From Klebsormidium nitens (lineage: Eukaryota > Streptophyta > Klebsormidiophyceae > Klebsormidiales > Klebsormidiaceae), in assembly GCA_000708835.1 (NCBI GenBank), contig DF237653.1:1-42003 (forward strand): a DNA stretch of 42,003 bases, read 5' to 3'. The position numbers and the translations under genes are program-made. Below are positions 24,601 to 33,389 of this stretch, in pieces. The notes beneath the pieces were generated by a model. The model was not told the DNA's origin. It did not search any database and saw only the letters and a list, made by a program, of their open reading frames with translations. Every line of letters begins with the position of its first letter. Positions within the stretch are counted from its first letter, which is position 1.

Positions 24601-26843
24601 CGTGGAGCGGACGTTGGTACCAAGCGTTTCAAACCAATCTTGAGCGGACTGCCGGGCATTAAGGGTACACCAGATTTTGCGGATCGTCAAGGGCACATGT
24701 GGCGTTTGATCAGCCTGCTACCCCCCCGACTATGTGTCGCCGGCGCAATCTTCGAAACTGAAAAGCCTCAAAACGTCGAACAATTCAAGGTACACGCAAT
24801 GTGGAGCTTCAAGCGGTAGAACCTCCTGATTCCGGGACTTTGAGCGCCAACCTCCCAGATCTGCCCCCGTACGCGACTCCTTGGCAGGGCTCCTGTGATC
24901 CCAACCGCCCCGCCTGCGGAAATCCCCCCGCATGGGGTAGCCCGGGGTAGCTACCCCGGGCAGGAGGGATTTCTATACCTAGTTACCATGCGCTGGAGCT
25001 AAAGACTACGCCTAACCTGCGCGGGCGCTTGTGGTTAACCAACCCCCTCACCTGATCCCTCGGCGCCACGTCAAGCTCCTCGAGCCGCCCCTCCTTGCGG
25101 GCCCGCTCGACGTCCTCCGCCCACTGCGCTTGCCGCGCCTTCCGCAGCGCGGCCATGTCAAACGCATACACCTGGCGGATTAAATTGAAGCTGTTTTTAA
25201 AGTTCAGGACGCTGGAGCTTCTGACCCCACGTCCACACCACTGATAGTTCCAAGTGCAATAAGATCCGCCCACGCCGTGATTGTTGGCACGTACAGCTCT
25301 TTGGTTGGATTGGTGGCTCGTCTGAAGAAAGATTTCACACTCATCTGCGACGAGTGCAGGATAGATCAGGCGGACCAAAGGATCGAGAGATGGTACGGGA
25401 CGACTGAGAATCGCAGCGCTGCCATCCAGATTGAAATTAAAAAAGGGACGCTCTAGATGTCTCATTTGTGCTGGCTTCTCAAAGCTTGTGTAAACCAAAG
25501 GGGAAGAAGTTGGCCCGCCAAAGCTTGCGACCCCCAGGCTAAGACTGAATCCTTATCATATCGAGACGATTGAGAACGGTAGCATTGCAAGGTCGAGCAT
25601 CGCCATCTGCGATCCGCCCAAGAAACTCATTCACTTTAAAGAGACCCACCTCTTCGATGAAATCGTCCAGGTGCTGATCGATCCCCTCCATGTCATTGAT
25701 CGCCTCGATGAACCGCTCGATCGCCGCCCCCCACGGCGCCTCGTAATCGCAGTGCACGTACGCATTGTACTTGTCTAATAGCTCAACCATAAAATCCATC
25801 AGTTCCTCCGTCATGCCCCGCTCCCTATTCTCTCCTGTCCCCCAGTACAACAGAATCTTTTCGACTGCCGCTCGCAGTTGCTTATCCTTTTCTGCCCGCT
25901 CGCGTGTCGCCTCTGGAACCGGCCAATCCTGCGTTTCGTCGACCCACTTCTTCGAGTCCACCACGTCTCTTGGGTCGGAAAACTCTCTTGCGGGGGCAGA
26001 GTCCTCCGCGGGGGGGGAGTTCTTGGCTGCAGATCCCCCCCCCGGGACCCCCTACCCCGCCCCCGAGACAACTCTTCCTCCACTTGGAACAAAGACGGCG
26101 TTTTCTTTTGTTTGCTCTTTGTTGACGCCGTCCGCACGTTTGCAAGACCGTTCCGATAGCCAGACGACTTTTTCTTCTCGGGACGGGGGCCGGGGCGCCT
26201 GCCGAACGCCCCCCCCTCAATGCTCTCATCCTCGTCTGAAGCCTCGTCTTCGCTTACACCCCCTCCGGCACGTATTCGCCTGCCCCTCCCCTTTTTCCTC
26301 GACTGCCCAGTTTCCCCTCTTCCAGACGTCCCAACCGACCCAGCTTCCCCGTCTTCAGGCGCTCCGGTTGGTCTTTCCCCAGGCGCTTGCTCCTCAGCCC
26401 CACCCGCATTCTCTTCCGAACCGCTCGGCTCAATTGTTTCTTCCAGTTCGTTGTGAACACCCTCGCCTCCATCATTCGTTGCATTCACTGCCCTGCCAGC
26501 TGGCGGCACGCAAGGTGGGCGCCTTTTGAAAGGCGGGCAGCCCAGATTACTTGTCCCCGGAAATGCTCTTCTTCTAGCGAGACTCTCCTGAGTAGGTCGC
26601 AAGAGCCCATAACCTCTTGCCCCCTCATAGCCTATGATTGCTTTAAACCAGCTTGGCGGCTTTTCCAGAGCGTTTGGGCTCGCACACAGTGCCTGCTTTT
26701 GAAAGGCAGCCGTGTGACTACATTCAAGTGGGGCTATCAAGCGGTTCTTGTTTGGGGCTCCAAGAAATCCACAGTGAGATGATGAGAGAGAGGGTCTGCG
26801 AAACTGACGCAGTTGGCCACACCATGCCTCATCAAAGTCGCAC
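7007..26843 (-). CDS. Giant RNase E/G-like endoribonuclease with long N- and C-terminal extensions (5' end not defined)
   Basis: Eighteen exons on the minus strand, 5' to 3': 26843-25650, 25171-25052, 23925-23590, 23191-22391, 21572-21312, 20866-18796, 18204-17959, 17291-17004, 16515-16390, 15691-15217, 14664-14501, 13685-13512, 12942-12814, 12391-11989, 11393-11278, 10564-10244, 9605-7878, 7477-7007. All junctions agree in phase; the two exceptions are within exons 1 and 4, at homopolymer runs. The product is about 3,140 residues; bacterial RNase E is about 1,060 and the Arabidopsis enzyme about 1,000. The core (exons 9 to early 17) has the S1 and RNase E domains, both catalytic Asp motifs (SIDVNGGR, VVIDFIDM) and a CPLC zinc link. 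The family cleaves single-stranded RNA and in plants works in chloroplasts. Exon 1 starts at an acceptor, has no ATG and looks transit-peptide-like (Ser/Arg-rich), so an upstream exon is missing. A split into two genes cannot be fully excluded without RNA data. Confidence 0.8.
9615..9905. repeat. ~60-bp minisatellite, five copies, next to the exon 17 acceptor
   Basis: Five diverged units begin near 9620, 9671, 9735, 9797 and 9858. Each holds ACCGACCGGGTTAGCCGGG followed by a T/C-rich stretch. On the gene strand each unit reads purine-rich GAAGAAG, then AAACCCGGCTAACCCGGTCGGT. Each therefore contains CTAAC, which fits the plant branch-point consensus CTRAY. The array sits in intron 16 and ends about 15 bases from the acceptor at 9606. 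Confidence 0.85.
11075..11145 (-). repeat. Decayed copy of the 3' edge of exon 15 plus donor
   Basis: The copy lies downstream of exon 15 in the gene, inside intron 15. It matches the exon edge at 11272-11335: both read, on the plus strand, CTCACCCTGCTGCG, then AGAATCTGCAT, then GTTGCCCGGCTCGTT. The donor dinucleotide is kept in the copy. It is about 85-90% identical over 55 bases by eye. Confidence 0.85.
11655..11880 (-). repeat. Two decayed copies of the 3' edge of exon 14 plus donor
   Basis: The real edge at about 11960-12030 reads, on the plus strand, GGGCTGGCCATGTCGATGAA and then GTCGATCACCACGATCC. A copy at about 11806-11876 keeps GCTGGCC, TTCGATGA and ATCATTACGATCC. It also keeps the intronic AAACCCGCC upstream of it. 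A second, more decayed copy lies at about 11660-11735 (ATGTCAACGAAGTTGACGACC). Similarity extends into the intron, so the duplicated unit spanned the splice junction. Confidence 0.75.
13150..13440 (-). repeat. Two decayed copies of the 3' edge of exon 12 plus donor
   Basis: The edge of exon 12 at 13495-13580 reads, on the plus strand, CTTGTTTCGCACCTGG, then CCTTCCCCTGCGCCGCCTTG and GACTCAGT. The copy at about 13345-13422 has CTTGTTTCGCACCTCTTAG, then CCTTCCCCTGAGCCGCCTTG and GACTCAGTG. It thus keeps both the donor and the first intron bases. A second copy at about 13165-13255 has TCTTTCCCTGCGCCGCCTTG. Both lie in intron 12. Confidence 0.88.
13690..14015 (-). repeat. Two decayed copies of the 5' edge of exon 12 plus acceptor
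   Basis: The real edge at 13640-13690 reads, on the plus strand, GATGTGCACGCCGTCGCTG and then GTCAGCACCTGCA, the last part being the acceptor. Copies at about 13800-13857 (CGCGGTCAGCACCTGCACC) and about 13965-14010 (AGCTTGGCGGGAGTCTGCAC, then GCGGTCAGCACC) lie upstream in intron 11. The first keeps a usable CAG acceptor. Exon 12 is thus flanked by decoys on both sides. Confidence 0.8.
14325..14412 (-). repeat. Decayed copy of the 3' edge of exon 11 plus donor
   Basis: The exon edge at 14494-14572 reads, on the plus strand, GCCTCACCACAAAGCGCCCC, then GGGTGGCTCAGCAC, GGAGACCTTGGG and TGCCGTAC. The copy in intron 11 has GCCTCACACATGGCGCCCC, then AGGTGGCTCAGCATTACGG, ACACCTTGGG and TGCTGTAC. About 80% identical by eye over 75 bases. 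Confidence 0.82.
15764..15992 (-). repeat. Two copies of the 5' edge of exon 10 plus acceptor
   Basis: The real edge (15613-15700) reads, on the plus strand, GTGACGTCGACGAACAGACC, then CGCCATCGCGCGCACCTTG, GGTCACTTGCGCCAG and ACCGACACCTG. The copy at about 15766-15853 is almost identical (GTGACGTCGACAAACAGCCC) and keeps the acceptor. A third copy at about 15904-15992 is more decayed (TAACAGACCCGCTATTGAGC, GGTCACTTGCGCCAG). Both lie in intron 9. Spacing is about 150 and 140 bases. Confidence 0.9.
17380..17612 (-). repeat. Two copies of the 5' edge of exon 8 plus acceptor
   Basis: The exon edge at 17236-17296 (CGCGCCATCTGGCGGGCCAT on the plus strand, running through GTACACCTCAGGGTGGAACA to CCTG) recurs at about 17389-17445 with no difference over more than 50 bases. 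It recurs again at about 17558-17610 in decayed form. Both copies lie in intron 7. Intronic bases beyond the acceptor are also shared, for example ATCCAAG. Confidence 0.9.
22195..22268 (-). repeat. Decayed copy of the 3' edge of exon 4 plus donor
   Basis: The real edge at 22388-22460 reads, on the plus strand, CACCTCTCCAATAAGACCCG, CGCCGCCTCCACGGTCTCGT and CGAGACGACCTTAACC. The intron 4 copy has AACCTCCAGTCCCGCAAAAC, GAGCCGCCTCCAGGATGTCC and CGAAACGACTTCAACC. Translated, the copy still reads VEVVSKDILEAARVLRD against KVVSDETVEAARVLLER. Confidence 0.8.
23824..24475 (-). repeat. Five-member decaying tandem array of the 5' edge of exon 3 plus acceptor
   Basis: Unit 1 is the true exon edge (23826-23937). 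Units 2 to 5 lie in intron 2, at about 24003-24115, 24155-24262, 24318-24360 and 24405-24470. Unit 2 keeps GAGAAACTGCAGCGCCTC, GCCTCCCACTGGGGGCGGTC and GGAGGAAGGGTCGGCAT; unit 3 is visibly decayed; units 4 and 5 keep only ends. Between units are G/T-rich spacers such as GGTTAGAGTTAGGGTTT. Period is about 155-180 bases. Similarity falls step by step away from the exon. Confidence 0.9.
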
Positions 26844-27066
26844 CTGCAAAAGAAGGACAGTTGAATCGTCAAAGCCGCTGCCTATGTCTGCCCACCATGT
26901 GGACGTAAGCTCTGACAGCTGGCAGCAGTCCAATTCGTCCTGATCACTTGGACAGAGACAATATCGTGGCGCCCTGACTGCGAATACACGACGAGCATTT
27001 TTGTTGATTTTGTTGCTTGTAATGCAGAGAATGGGCGCCCAATCAGCATTACACCACATATTGCCG

Positions 27067-27128
27067 GCCACCACTTCCTTCTTTGAAAACGAAAGTGGTG
27101 GCAAATGATGACCACTGTGCCACCACTT
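27067..27128. repeat. Inverted repeat and direct copy of GCCACCACTT
   Basis: GCCACCACTT at 27067-27076 pairs with AAGTGGTGGC at 27093-27102 across a 16-base loop. A direct copy follows at 27119-27128. It lies in the likely 5' leader or promoter of the RNase E-like gene. A regulatory role is possible but unproven. Confidence 0.5.
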
Positions 27129-27812
27129 TTTCCCTACTAGACACGACGCCTGGGCGGCACATCAACTCTCTCGCAGGACACCATTACCAACACTAGGACA
27201 AAGAAAGGGTTTAGTGACACTGTCCGCCAGCAGATACTCTTAGAGCTCGCAGCTTGGATGGCCTCTAAGCTGGCAAAATGTAAAGGCGCTCAGCTCTCAA
27301 TGGCTTTTCTGATAAGAAAACAGCATTGCACTATTTGGCCCCGCCCCAGTGCCACATATGCAGCACCAGTGACTTCTTGACTTGTTGCACACTTTTCTTG
27401 ATGGGACGGGTGGTCGCGCAGATGACGCACAATCCAAGAAAGGGATGCCACATAGATTGCTGCCCAATGCAATTCATGTGCGCGCACTCACTTTCTCTGG
27501 CTGCTCTGCAGAGTTGCCGTTCCACCATCATGACAAACAGATGTATGCTGCCGCCAGCTGGCCCCAAAATGCGCTGCCGTCCCGCAGCTCGCTGACGTCA
27601 TTGCACGCACTGTCTAGCACAACCTGGCGACCGCATCCTATCAACTCCAAATATGGATTGATCAGATTGGCTGGCGACTGAACCCTGCAACCTTCACCAA
27701 AGCTGCGGCTTTGGACCCAAGCTTGAGCTGCCAGCTCCTCTGGCCTACGACATTGAATGTAGAGCAGCTGAGTGCACTATAGACTCCGAAGAGGATGGTC
27801 AGAACAAATTTT

Positions 27813-27904
27813 GGGGCTTTTTCCAATCAAAGGTATCCGAAGAGCTGAAAGGCTGAAGGGGGCTTTTTCCAATCAAAGGTATCCGAAGAGCTGAAAGGCT
27901 GAAG
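27813..27904. repeat. Perfect 46-bp tandem duplication
   Basis: The unit starts GGGGCTTTTTCCAATCAAAG and ends AAGAGCTGAAAGGCTGAAG. It is present twice head to tail with no difference seen. It lies about 315 bases upstream of the PELP1 start codon and carries a CCAAT box in each copy. Confidence 0.92.
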
Positions 27905-28218
27905 CCAACAAAGACGTCAAGAATCACGGCCGTGCAGGGCGCTTCTAACCCTGACACTCGAAACGCTTCAAGGGGCCAGTTGCTCCGGAGCAGAGATCCT
28001 GTGTCAATTTGCTCGCTTCGACCGTCCGGGACCGGCGTCCTTCCGCAAAAGGTACGGGACGTGCTTCTCCGGGTTCAAGGACATTCCGACGTTGAAGGAC
28101 ACTCCGAGTCTTACGCTCACGAAAGACGGAGGGTTGTTGTCGCAAGGGAGCCATAATGTGCCAGCTCCTTTTCAAAATGCGCGAAACGGTATCCTCTCTT
28201 TAGGGCAGCAAAGCAATA

Positions 28219-31200
28219 ATGTCGAGCGCTGCCCTCTTCCTAAACGGTGCCGGTCAGGGGGGCCCGGCCCAAGGGGGCACAGACCTGAAAGCCCTCCTTC
28301 TGAGGGGCATCCTTGCCACGCTGTTCCCTCCCCACCAAGTCGGCGCCGCCCCCGTCGACGCCGCTTCTCCTCAAATTGTGCTGCAAGCCGCGTCCACAAT
28401 TGAAGCCCACCAGCTGCTGCGAGAAACTGACAATGGGACCACCGAAACTGCCCAGAAGCAGCACCAGCGAGCAGTGGACCAATGGGTCGACCGGCTCTCG
28501 GTCAATCTGGGGGCGCCAGGTGGCGCGAGATGGGCGGCCGCGTGCCTCGCGGGTCTCACCTGCAAGGAGATTGGCGCAGAGCGGTTTCTGGCGCTGTATC
28601 AGGGACTAGCTGGGAAGCTCGTCGCAATGTGGAAGGAAGCGGAGGGAGCGGAAGTGGTGGGGGCAGTGCAAGCGGCTTTGAGCGATTTGGTGGGCAGGTT
28701 GGGACAGCTGGCGGACATGCCGGGCGTGAGGCGCGAGGGCGCCGGGGTGGTGGCTAAAATTGTGCAGCCGTTGATTGGGGTAGGAATCTTTATGGCCGCT
28801 TACTCCCAGAATGTTATATGTTCTGGGCCTCTTTGAATGTTTGAGTGTGTGGCACAGATCTATGGAATAACCTATGTGCTCACAGGGTGTGTGCCCAGTG
28901 TCACCCTCGCGCCCTCTGAGTTGGGGCGTCCCACAAACGGGACTGCTTTGGTGCACATTCTTTGGATTAGTGATCCTGGTAACGGTCTCGATGGGAGGGT
29001 GGTCGCAGTCTCTGAACCTCCCTAGTGCATTTTGTCGATGATGAGGCCACAACAAGCCGCCAACACGCATGTGGGGACTCTCAACACATACTTCTACAGG
29101 TTGATGTTCACCACACTGTTTTCCCAGGCAATTTTGCTTCTTAAAGACGGAACGAGCAAAGGTGGCAGCTGAGAGGTTGTAGACGCCAACATTAAGTAGC
29201 TTTCTGATCTTGAAACTTCACTGCAGGCATTAGGCTCGTCCCCGTCTCAAGACGCTGCCGCCGAGTCGCTCGACCTGCTCATCGTCTCCCTGCAAAGCTT
29301 CCCCTCCCCCTTCCGGCACCACTCCGAAGCCGTCGAGACAGCTGTCATCAATCTCCTGCTCAGAGGCCCTTCCGACATCACGCTACCCAACGCGCCCCCG
29401 CAAGTCACCCGCGCTGCCACAGCCCTGGCGCTCCTCCCTGTGGCGGCCGGAGACGCCGCCACCTGGAGCGCCCTGATTCACCGGCTGCTCATTGCCCTCA
29501 ACACGCTGCTTGTGCCAACGCTGTCTGGGTTGGAAAGCCCCGCCTCGTTTGAAACGGCCGCCTCGCTTCTCCTTCCCCAGGGATCCCCCCCTCCCCCCCC
29601 TCTCGGACGCTTTGACTGGTCCTTATCCAACATGCCCACCAGCCACTTATGGCCGCCCACCGTCCCGGTGATTACGTCAATCCTGACAGCGACGCGAGCA
29701 ATGCTGACGTCAGCTTATCCGGTCTCCGTCCCCATACCCGTCGCTCCAATCTTAGCCCTCGTCGCCCGCTTATTGAACGTCGTTGGCACCTTATTCGGTG
29801 CGGGCGCTTATGACGCTCTGAGCGGGGACCGGCAAGCAGCACTTCTGGCGGAGCTGCCAAACCTGCAAAAACTCGCGCTGGATTTGGCGGTTGCGCTTTT
29901 AGCAGGGGCTGGGACGCATTTACTGCCGCACGGGGAGCAATTAGCGGGTTTCGTGGGTGACGTTCTGAGGCGGACGTCAGGAGAAGTTGCTGGAATGTCA
30001 GTGCTCAGAGTCCAAGCATATAGGGCGGCGGAAGAGACGCTGGCGTGCTTGGGCGCAGGTAAGTTATAAAATGTTCCTTTGAGGTGGCTGAAGAATGCAC
30101 TTGCGTCAATGAGGTCAACGTTTGGGTGTAGGGATCGTCTTCTGAGGTTTGAGGGTTTAGTCAATCGTTTGTACGTTTCATAAAATGGGAGTTGGATTCT
30201 CGAGAGCTTAATATTTCATTTCCTCGTTTTCGGCTGAAGCGATTAAATGAACTTGCTGACCTTTCAACCTCAGAACCCATCAGTGTGGTTCTCAAGCTGG
30301 ACCCTGATTGGAACACCTCCGTTTGCAGGCGTCTCTCTCGTTCTAGCCCCGACTCTAGTTCCCCATGCCCTCTCCGACCTCCGCCATGCCCACCGGTTCC
30401 TCACTCAGCCCCGGACACCGGACGCCGGCGCGCTACATCTGTCCGATATTCTCCAGCCCCAGGGGGGTGGTTCGACTGGCGGCCGGAAGGGGGGGAAAAG
30501 AAGGAAAGGCGGTCGGGATGGCTCTACCGGGGGGCCTGTGTCCGCGGAAGTGGGAGCGGAAGAGGCGTTCGAAGTGGCGGGGGGATCCCTCCGGGCAATC
30601 GAGAAGCTGCTCGCTGTGGTGAGAACGGGCCCGGTGCTTTCTCTTAAGAGACTGAACTGGTCAATTTTCTGGCGAAGATCTCTTTAGGTCTGTAAAGGGA
30701 ACCGGTCAAACTTTGTACTTCAGCAGTGGGTATTCTCTATTCGTCATGCCCCTAATGTGGCTCGGTTAGACCCACAACGAGATCCTAATCGAGTCTAATG
30801 ATGTCTACAGAGATTCAACAGTGCAAACCAGTCTTGTTGCGGTCTAAGCTTCCCTGTTGGCAGCCTTGCTCATGTTACTTGCTCCATATATCTTTTCAGG
30901 GCGGGCCCTTGATTCCCGAGAAGTGGCGGACTGAGCTCGACGCCGCAATCTTCCACGTGGCACACCTCGCGGCAGGGGGGATCCCCCGGGCAGGGTCCGG
31001 GGCGCTCCGCCTCGCAGCGTGCAGGGCTCTGCTAGCCTCTGTGACGTCACCCGGGAGCCACCGGCCGCCGTACTTGCCGCAAGCGCTCGCGATCTTCCGA
31101 AGATGTGAGCATGATCCCGCTCAGAAGATGCCGTTCGTTTTAAGCAAAGGGAGGGATTGGACGAAGGGAACCGAAAGAGCAAGAAAGAGTTTGGAACTCT

Positions 31201-32407
31201 TGCTGTCATGTCGGCGAAGCGAGAAGGGAAAGTCATGGCCCTCCGGTTGAGCTTCTTTTGGAGAGCGTTCGGTCAGATTTATTCTAGAGAGGCCCTTGCA
31301 TATTGAAGTCCTTTTGCTCGATCAATGGCGTGTGAGACTCCTATTGTCACTCTTGAAGCCGACGTGCATACGACCGTCTCGTCTGCTGACCACACCGCTC
31401 TCCGTCCTGCAGGCCGTTCGGAAATTGGTACCCCGGTCGGCGCGTTCAGCACGCACGCACTGCTCGTCCTGGAACCCTTTCTACATCCTCGTTCCTTGCC
31501 GGTCCTCAAACTGCCTGGCGGGTCTCGTTCTGGGGGGGTCCTGCCCGCTGCCGACGCAGCCCCCCGGAACGCGTTCAGTAACGACCCGTGGCAGGAGGCG
31601 GAGGCGTGGCTGGGTTACGGTGCGGGGTTCCGGCACGGGCTGGAGCAGTGTGAATCGGCCCCAGAGGAACAGGAGACGGCCCCGGAGGAGTGTGAAAAGG
31701 CTCCCGAGGGGCGAGAACCGTCAGTGCCGCAGCGGGAGGGGGACCTTGAGACGGGGGCCGTTTCACACCACAAGCGAAGCAGGTTAGAGTCCGATGGAGC
31801 TACCCGAGACACCGGTGCTGCGGCTCTAGAGAACCGGGGGCGCGGCGAGGCGGCCATCGCAGAGCAGACCGGCCGTTCTGCTGACGTCACCATGTCGGAG
31901 GCACGGGAGCACGCTGACGTCAGTACTCCAGTGGCAGGCAAGGGTTCGGGTTCCAAGGGTTTGGACAATGGGGGCGCTGAGGCGGGGACGACGTCAGTGG
32001 ACGGGATGAAGCACGTGGCTCCGAACGAGGGCGGAGGAAAATATCTAGAGAAAGGTGGTAATGATGCTGGCATCGGTGCTTCTGGAACGAAACGGTTGCG
32101 AGAGGAAGAGGCTGTCGAAAAGGAAGTGCGTATGGGCGGGGATGCGGAACCAAGGGTTGAGCCAGGGGCGAAAGAAGCTCCAAACTACTTGAGACCGGGA
32201 GACCTGGCGGTGCTGGCCGCAAAGGAAAAGGGAAAGTTGGAAGATGAGCCCGATTCGAAAAGTAACGCAGAGCGCGAGAGTGCGGCTGAAGCTGCGCGGA
32301 ACGTTTTTGGTCTCATGCCAAGAAAAGGAGGGGACGCTGACAGCGACTCCGAAGGTCCTTTGCCGTCCATTGTGGACGGGGATCCAGACGATGATGATTT
32401 TATGTAA
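28219..32407 (+). CDS. PELP1/Rix1-family ribosome biogenesis protein
   Basis: Five exons: 28219-28779, 29227-30058, 30329-30618, 30900-31104 and 31413-32407, joined with matching phases 0, 1, 0, 1; 960 residues. The N-terminal ~670 residues are Leu/Ala-rich helical repeats of the RIX1 domain (for example LKALLLRGILATLFPP, RAATALALLPVAAGDAATW). A basic patch in exon 3 (GGRKGGKRRKGGR) suits nucleolar targeting. Exon 5 keeps the family segment ALLVLEPFLHPRSLP. A long acidic, disordered tail follows and ends SIVDGDPDDDDFM, typical of plant members. In yeast and animals Rix1/PELP1 works with Ipi1/TEX10 and Ipi3/WDR18 in late 60S pre-ribosome maturation. The ATG is the first after the GC-rich shift; intron 2/3 and 4/5 sites are canonical. 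Recognition rests on domain layout and tail motif. Confidence 0.88.
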
Positions 32408-33389
32408 TCCGTCAAAACCGCTATTACTTTCAAAACGGTTCCAACCTGAGGTTGCACCGGAAAGTCAGTGTAGTCCATGATCCTCCATCTGCGGGCTTGG
32501 TCAAAGATCATACACAAAGGTACGTGGCACCGTGTAGCACACTGGCCGGGCAGCTTCTGCTTGTGCTGGCGTGGCGATTCCCTGCGGTTCGCGTCATCTT
32601 CTGAGTGCGACTTGATCCATGGTTAAGCTGGTTAAGCTGGTCACTGCTGAAATCAGATTCAACAACCTCGCGATTTCGAAGCTCGATGATGCATGGCGCG
32701 TTCTACGGTAAGACAGTACTGTACTAATATATGGACCGCACTCCGGTGAATGACCTCATGATCGATCATTATATGCATGCATGGCATCGATGATGTACAA
32801 CATGGCTTGTGGTAGTCTTTGATAGCCGGCTGCTGCATGCACCGTCTTCGCGTGAGCACTTAACGTACCCGCCTAGGTAGGTTCGGACACAGGCCGGCAT
32901 GATCATAATCTAGCTGCGCAATTAGTGCTGCTTGGCTTATGCATGCAGAATGACACTAATTTTATAATTTAAGATTGGCACATGTACACGTTGGTACTAG
33001 ATCACCAACGTGTTCAAGTGCCGCTGTTCACTAAATGCACGCTTAATCCGATCATAGCCTGTAACGATGTCGGACGTCAAGGTTGAGCGGACGTGTGACT
33101 AAATGATGCGCCACAGTGGCCGCAGATTCGGTTCGGATCTAGAAAGTCCTGCAGAATTTGGATGTATCATCAAATATGTCCTTGTCACGGACTGTCGGAC
33201 AAAATGGCCCGACTTACGTGAAAGTGATCTAACTCGTGCATGAGTCCACCTCTTCTCCTGACAGGGGACAACTCGCGGGCCACAACTCACAGATCTGGCA
33301 AAGGTCTCTATGCCGGGAGATCAGCGTCAGATACAAACTCAGAAGGTTGCTCCATAACTCAAGACTCAGTTGGAAGTAACGCTTAGGTC
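32408..33389. other. Convergent intergenic spacer
   Basis: Holds the 3' ends of PELP1 (+) and the Maf-like gene (-). It is AT-richer, with many CATG, TGCATGCATG and ATGATCGATCAT palindromes around 32750-32860. No gene, tRNA or mobile element was recognised. Confidence 0.55.

Larger units (their letters stand above)
17004..26843 (-). other. N-terminal extension of the RNase E-like protein (exons 1-8)
   Basis: About 1,770 residues of unknown function. Exon 1 has a transit-peptide-like start followed by acidic and basic disordered sequence. Exons 1-3 then give helical, Trp-rich segments (DSKKWVDETQDWPVPEATR, DPEWPKYRAWVDVQWVESFE). Exon 4 is acidic with a predicted coiled coil. Exon 5 is helical. 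Exon 6 (690 codons) begins with a helical block (LDYLNLLKRARNFVEGIV) and then a possible small beta-barrel (GTIFIGVIQELLPARGGALV, weakly S1-like). About 250 Ser/Ala/Glu/Asp-rich low-complexity residues follow. Exon 8 is a charged helical linker. I see no CBM20 starch-binding domain, which sits N-terminally in the Arabidopsis enzyme. Phase continuity into the catalytic exons (GLGPQ-type junctions, phase 0) is the main reason to treat it as one protein. Confidence 0.65.
26844..28218. other. Divergent spacer between the RNase E-like gene and PELP1
   Basis: This should hold both promoters and the missing first exon of the RNase E-like gene. A possible first exon starts at an ATG near 27115 on the minus strand; ending it at about 26970 would give the needed phase-2 donor, but this is only a suggestion. 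Other items are a stem pair around GCCACCACTT at 27067-27102 with a third copy at 27119-27128, a TGACGTCA site at 27593-27600 and a 46-bp tandem duplication at 27813-27904. No recognisable RNA gene. Confidence 0.5.

Noticed and set aside
27932-28156. Short open frame upstream of PELP1
   Set aside because: Out of frame with PELP1, no motif, and overlaps the likely 5' leader.
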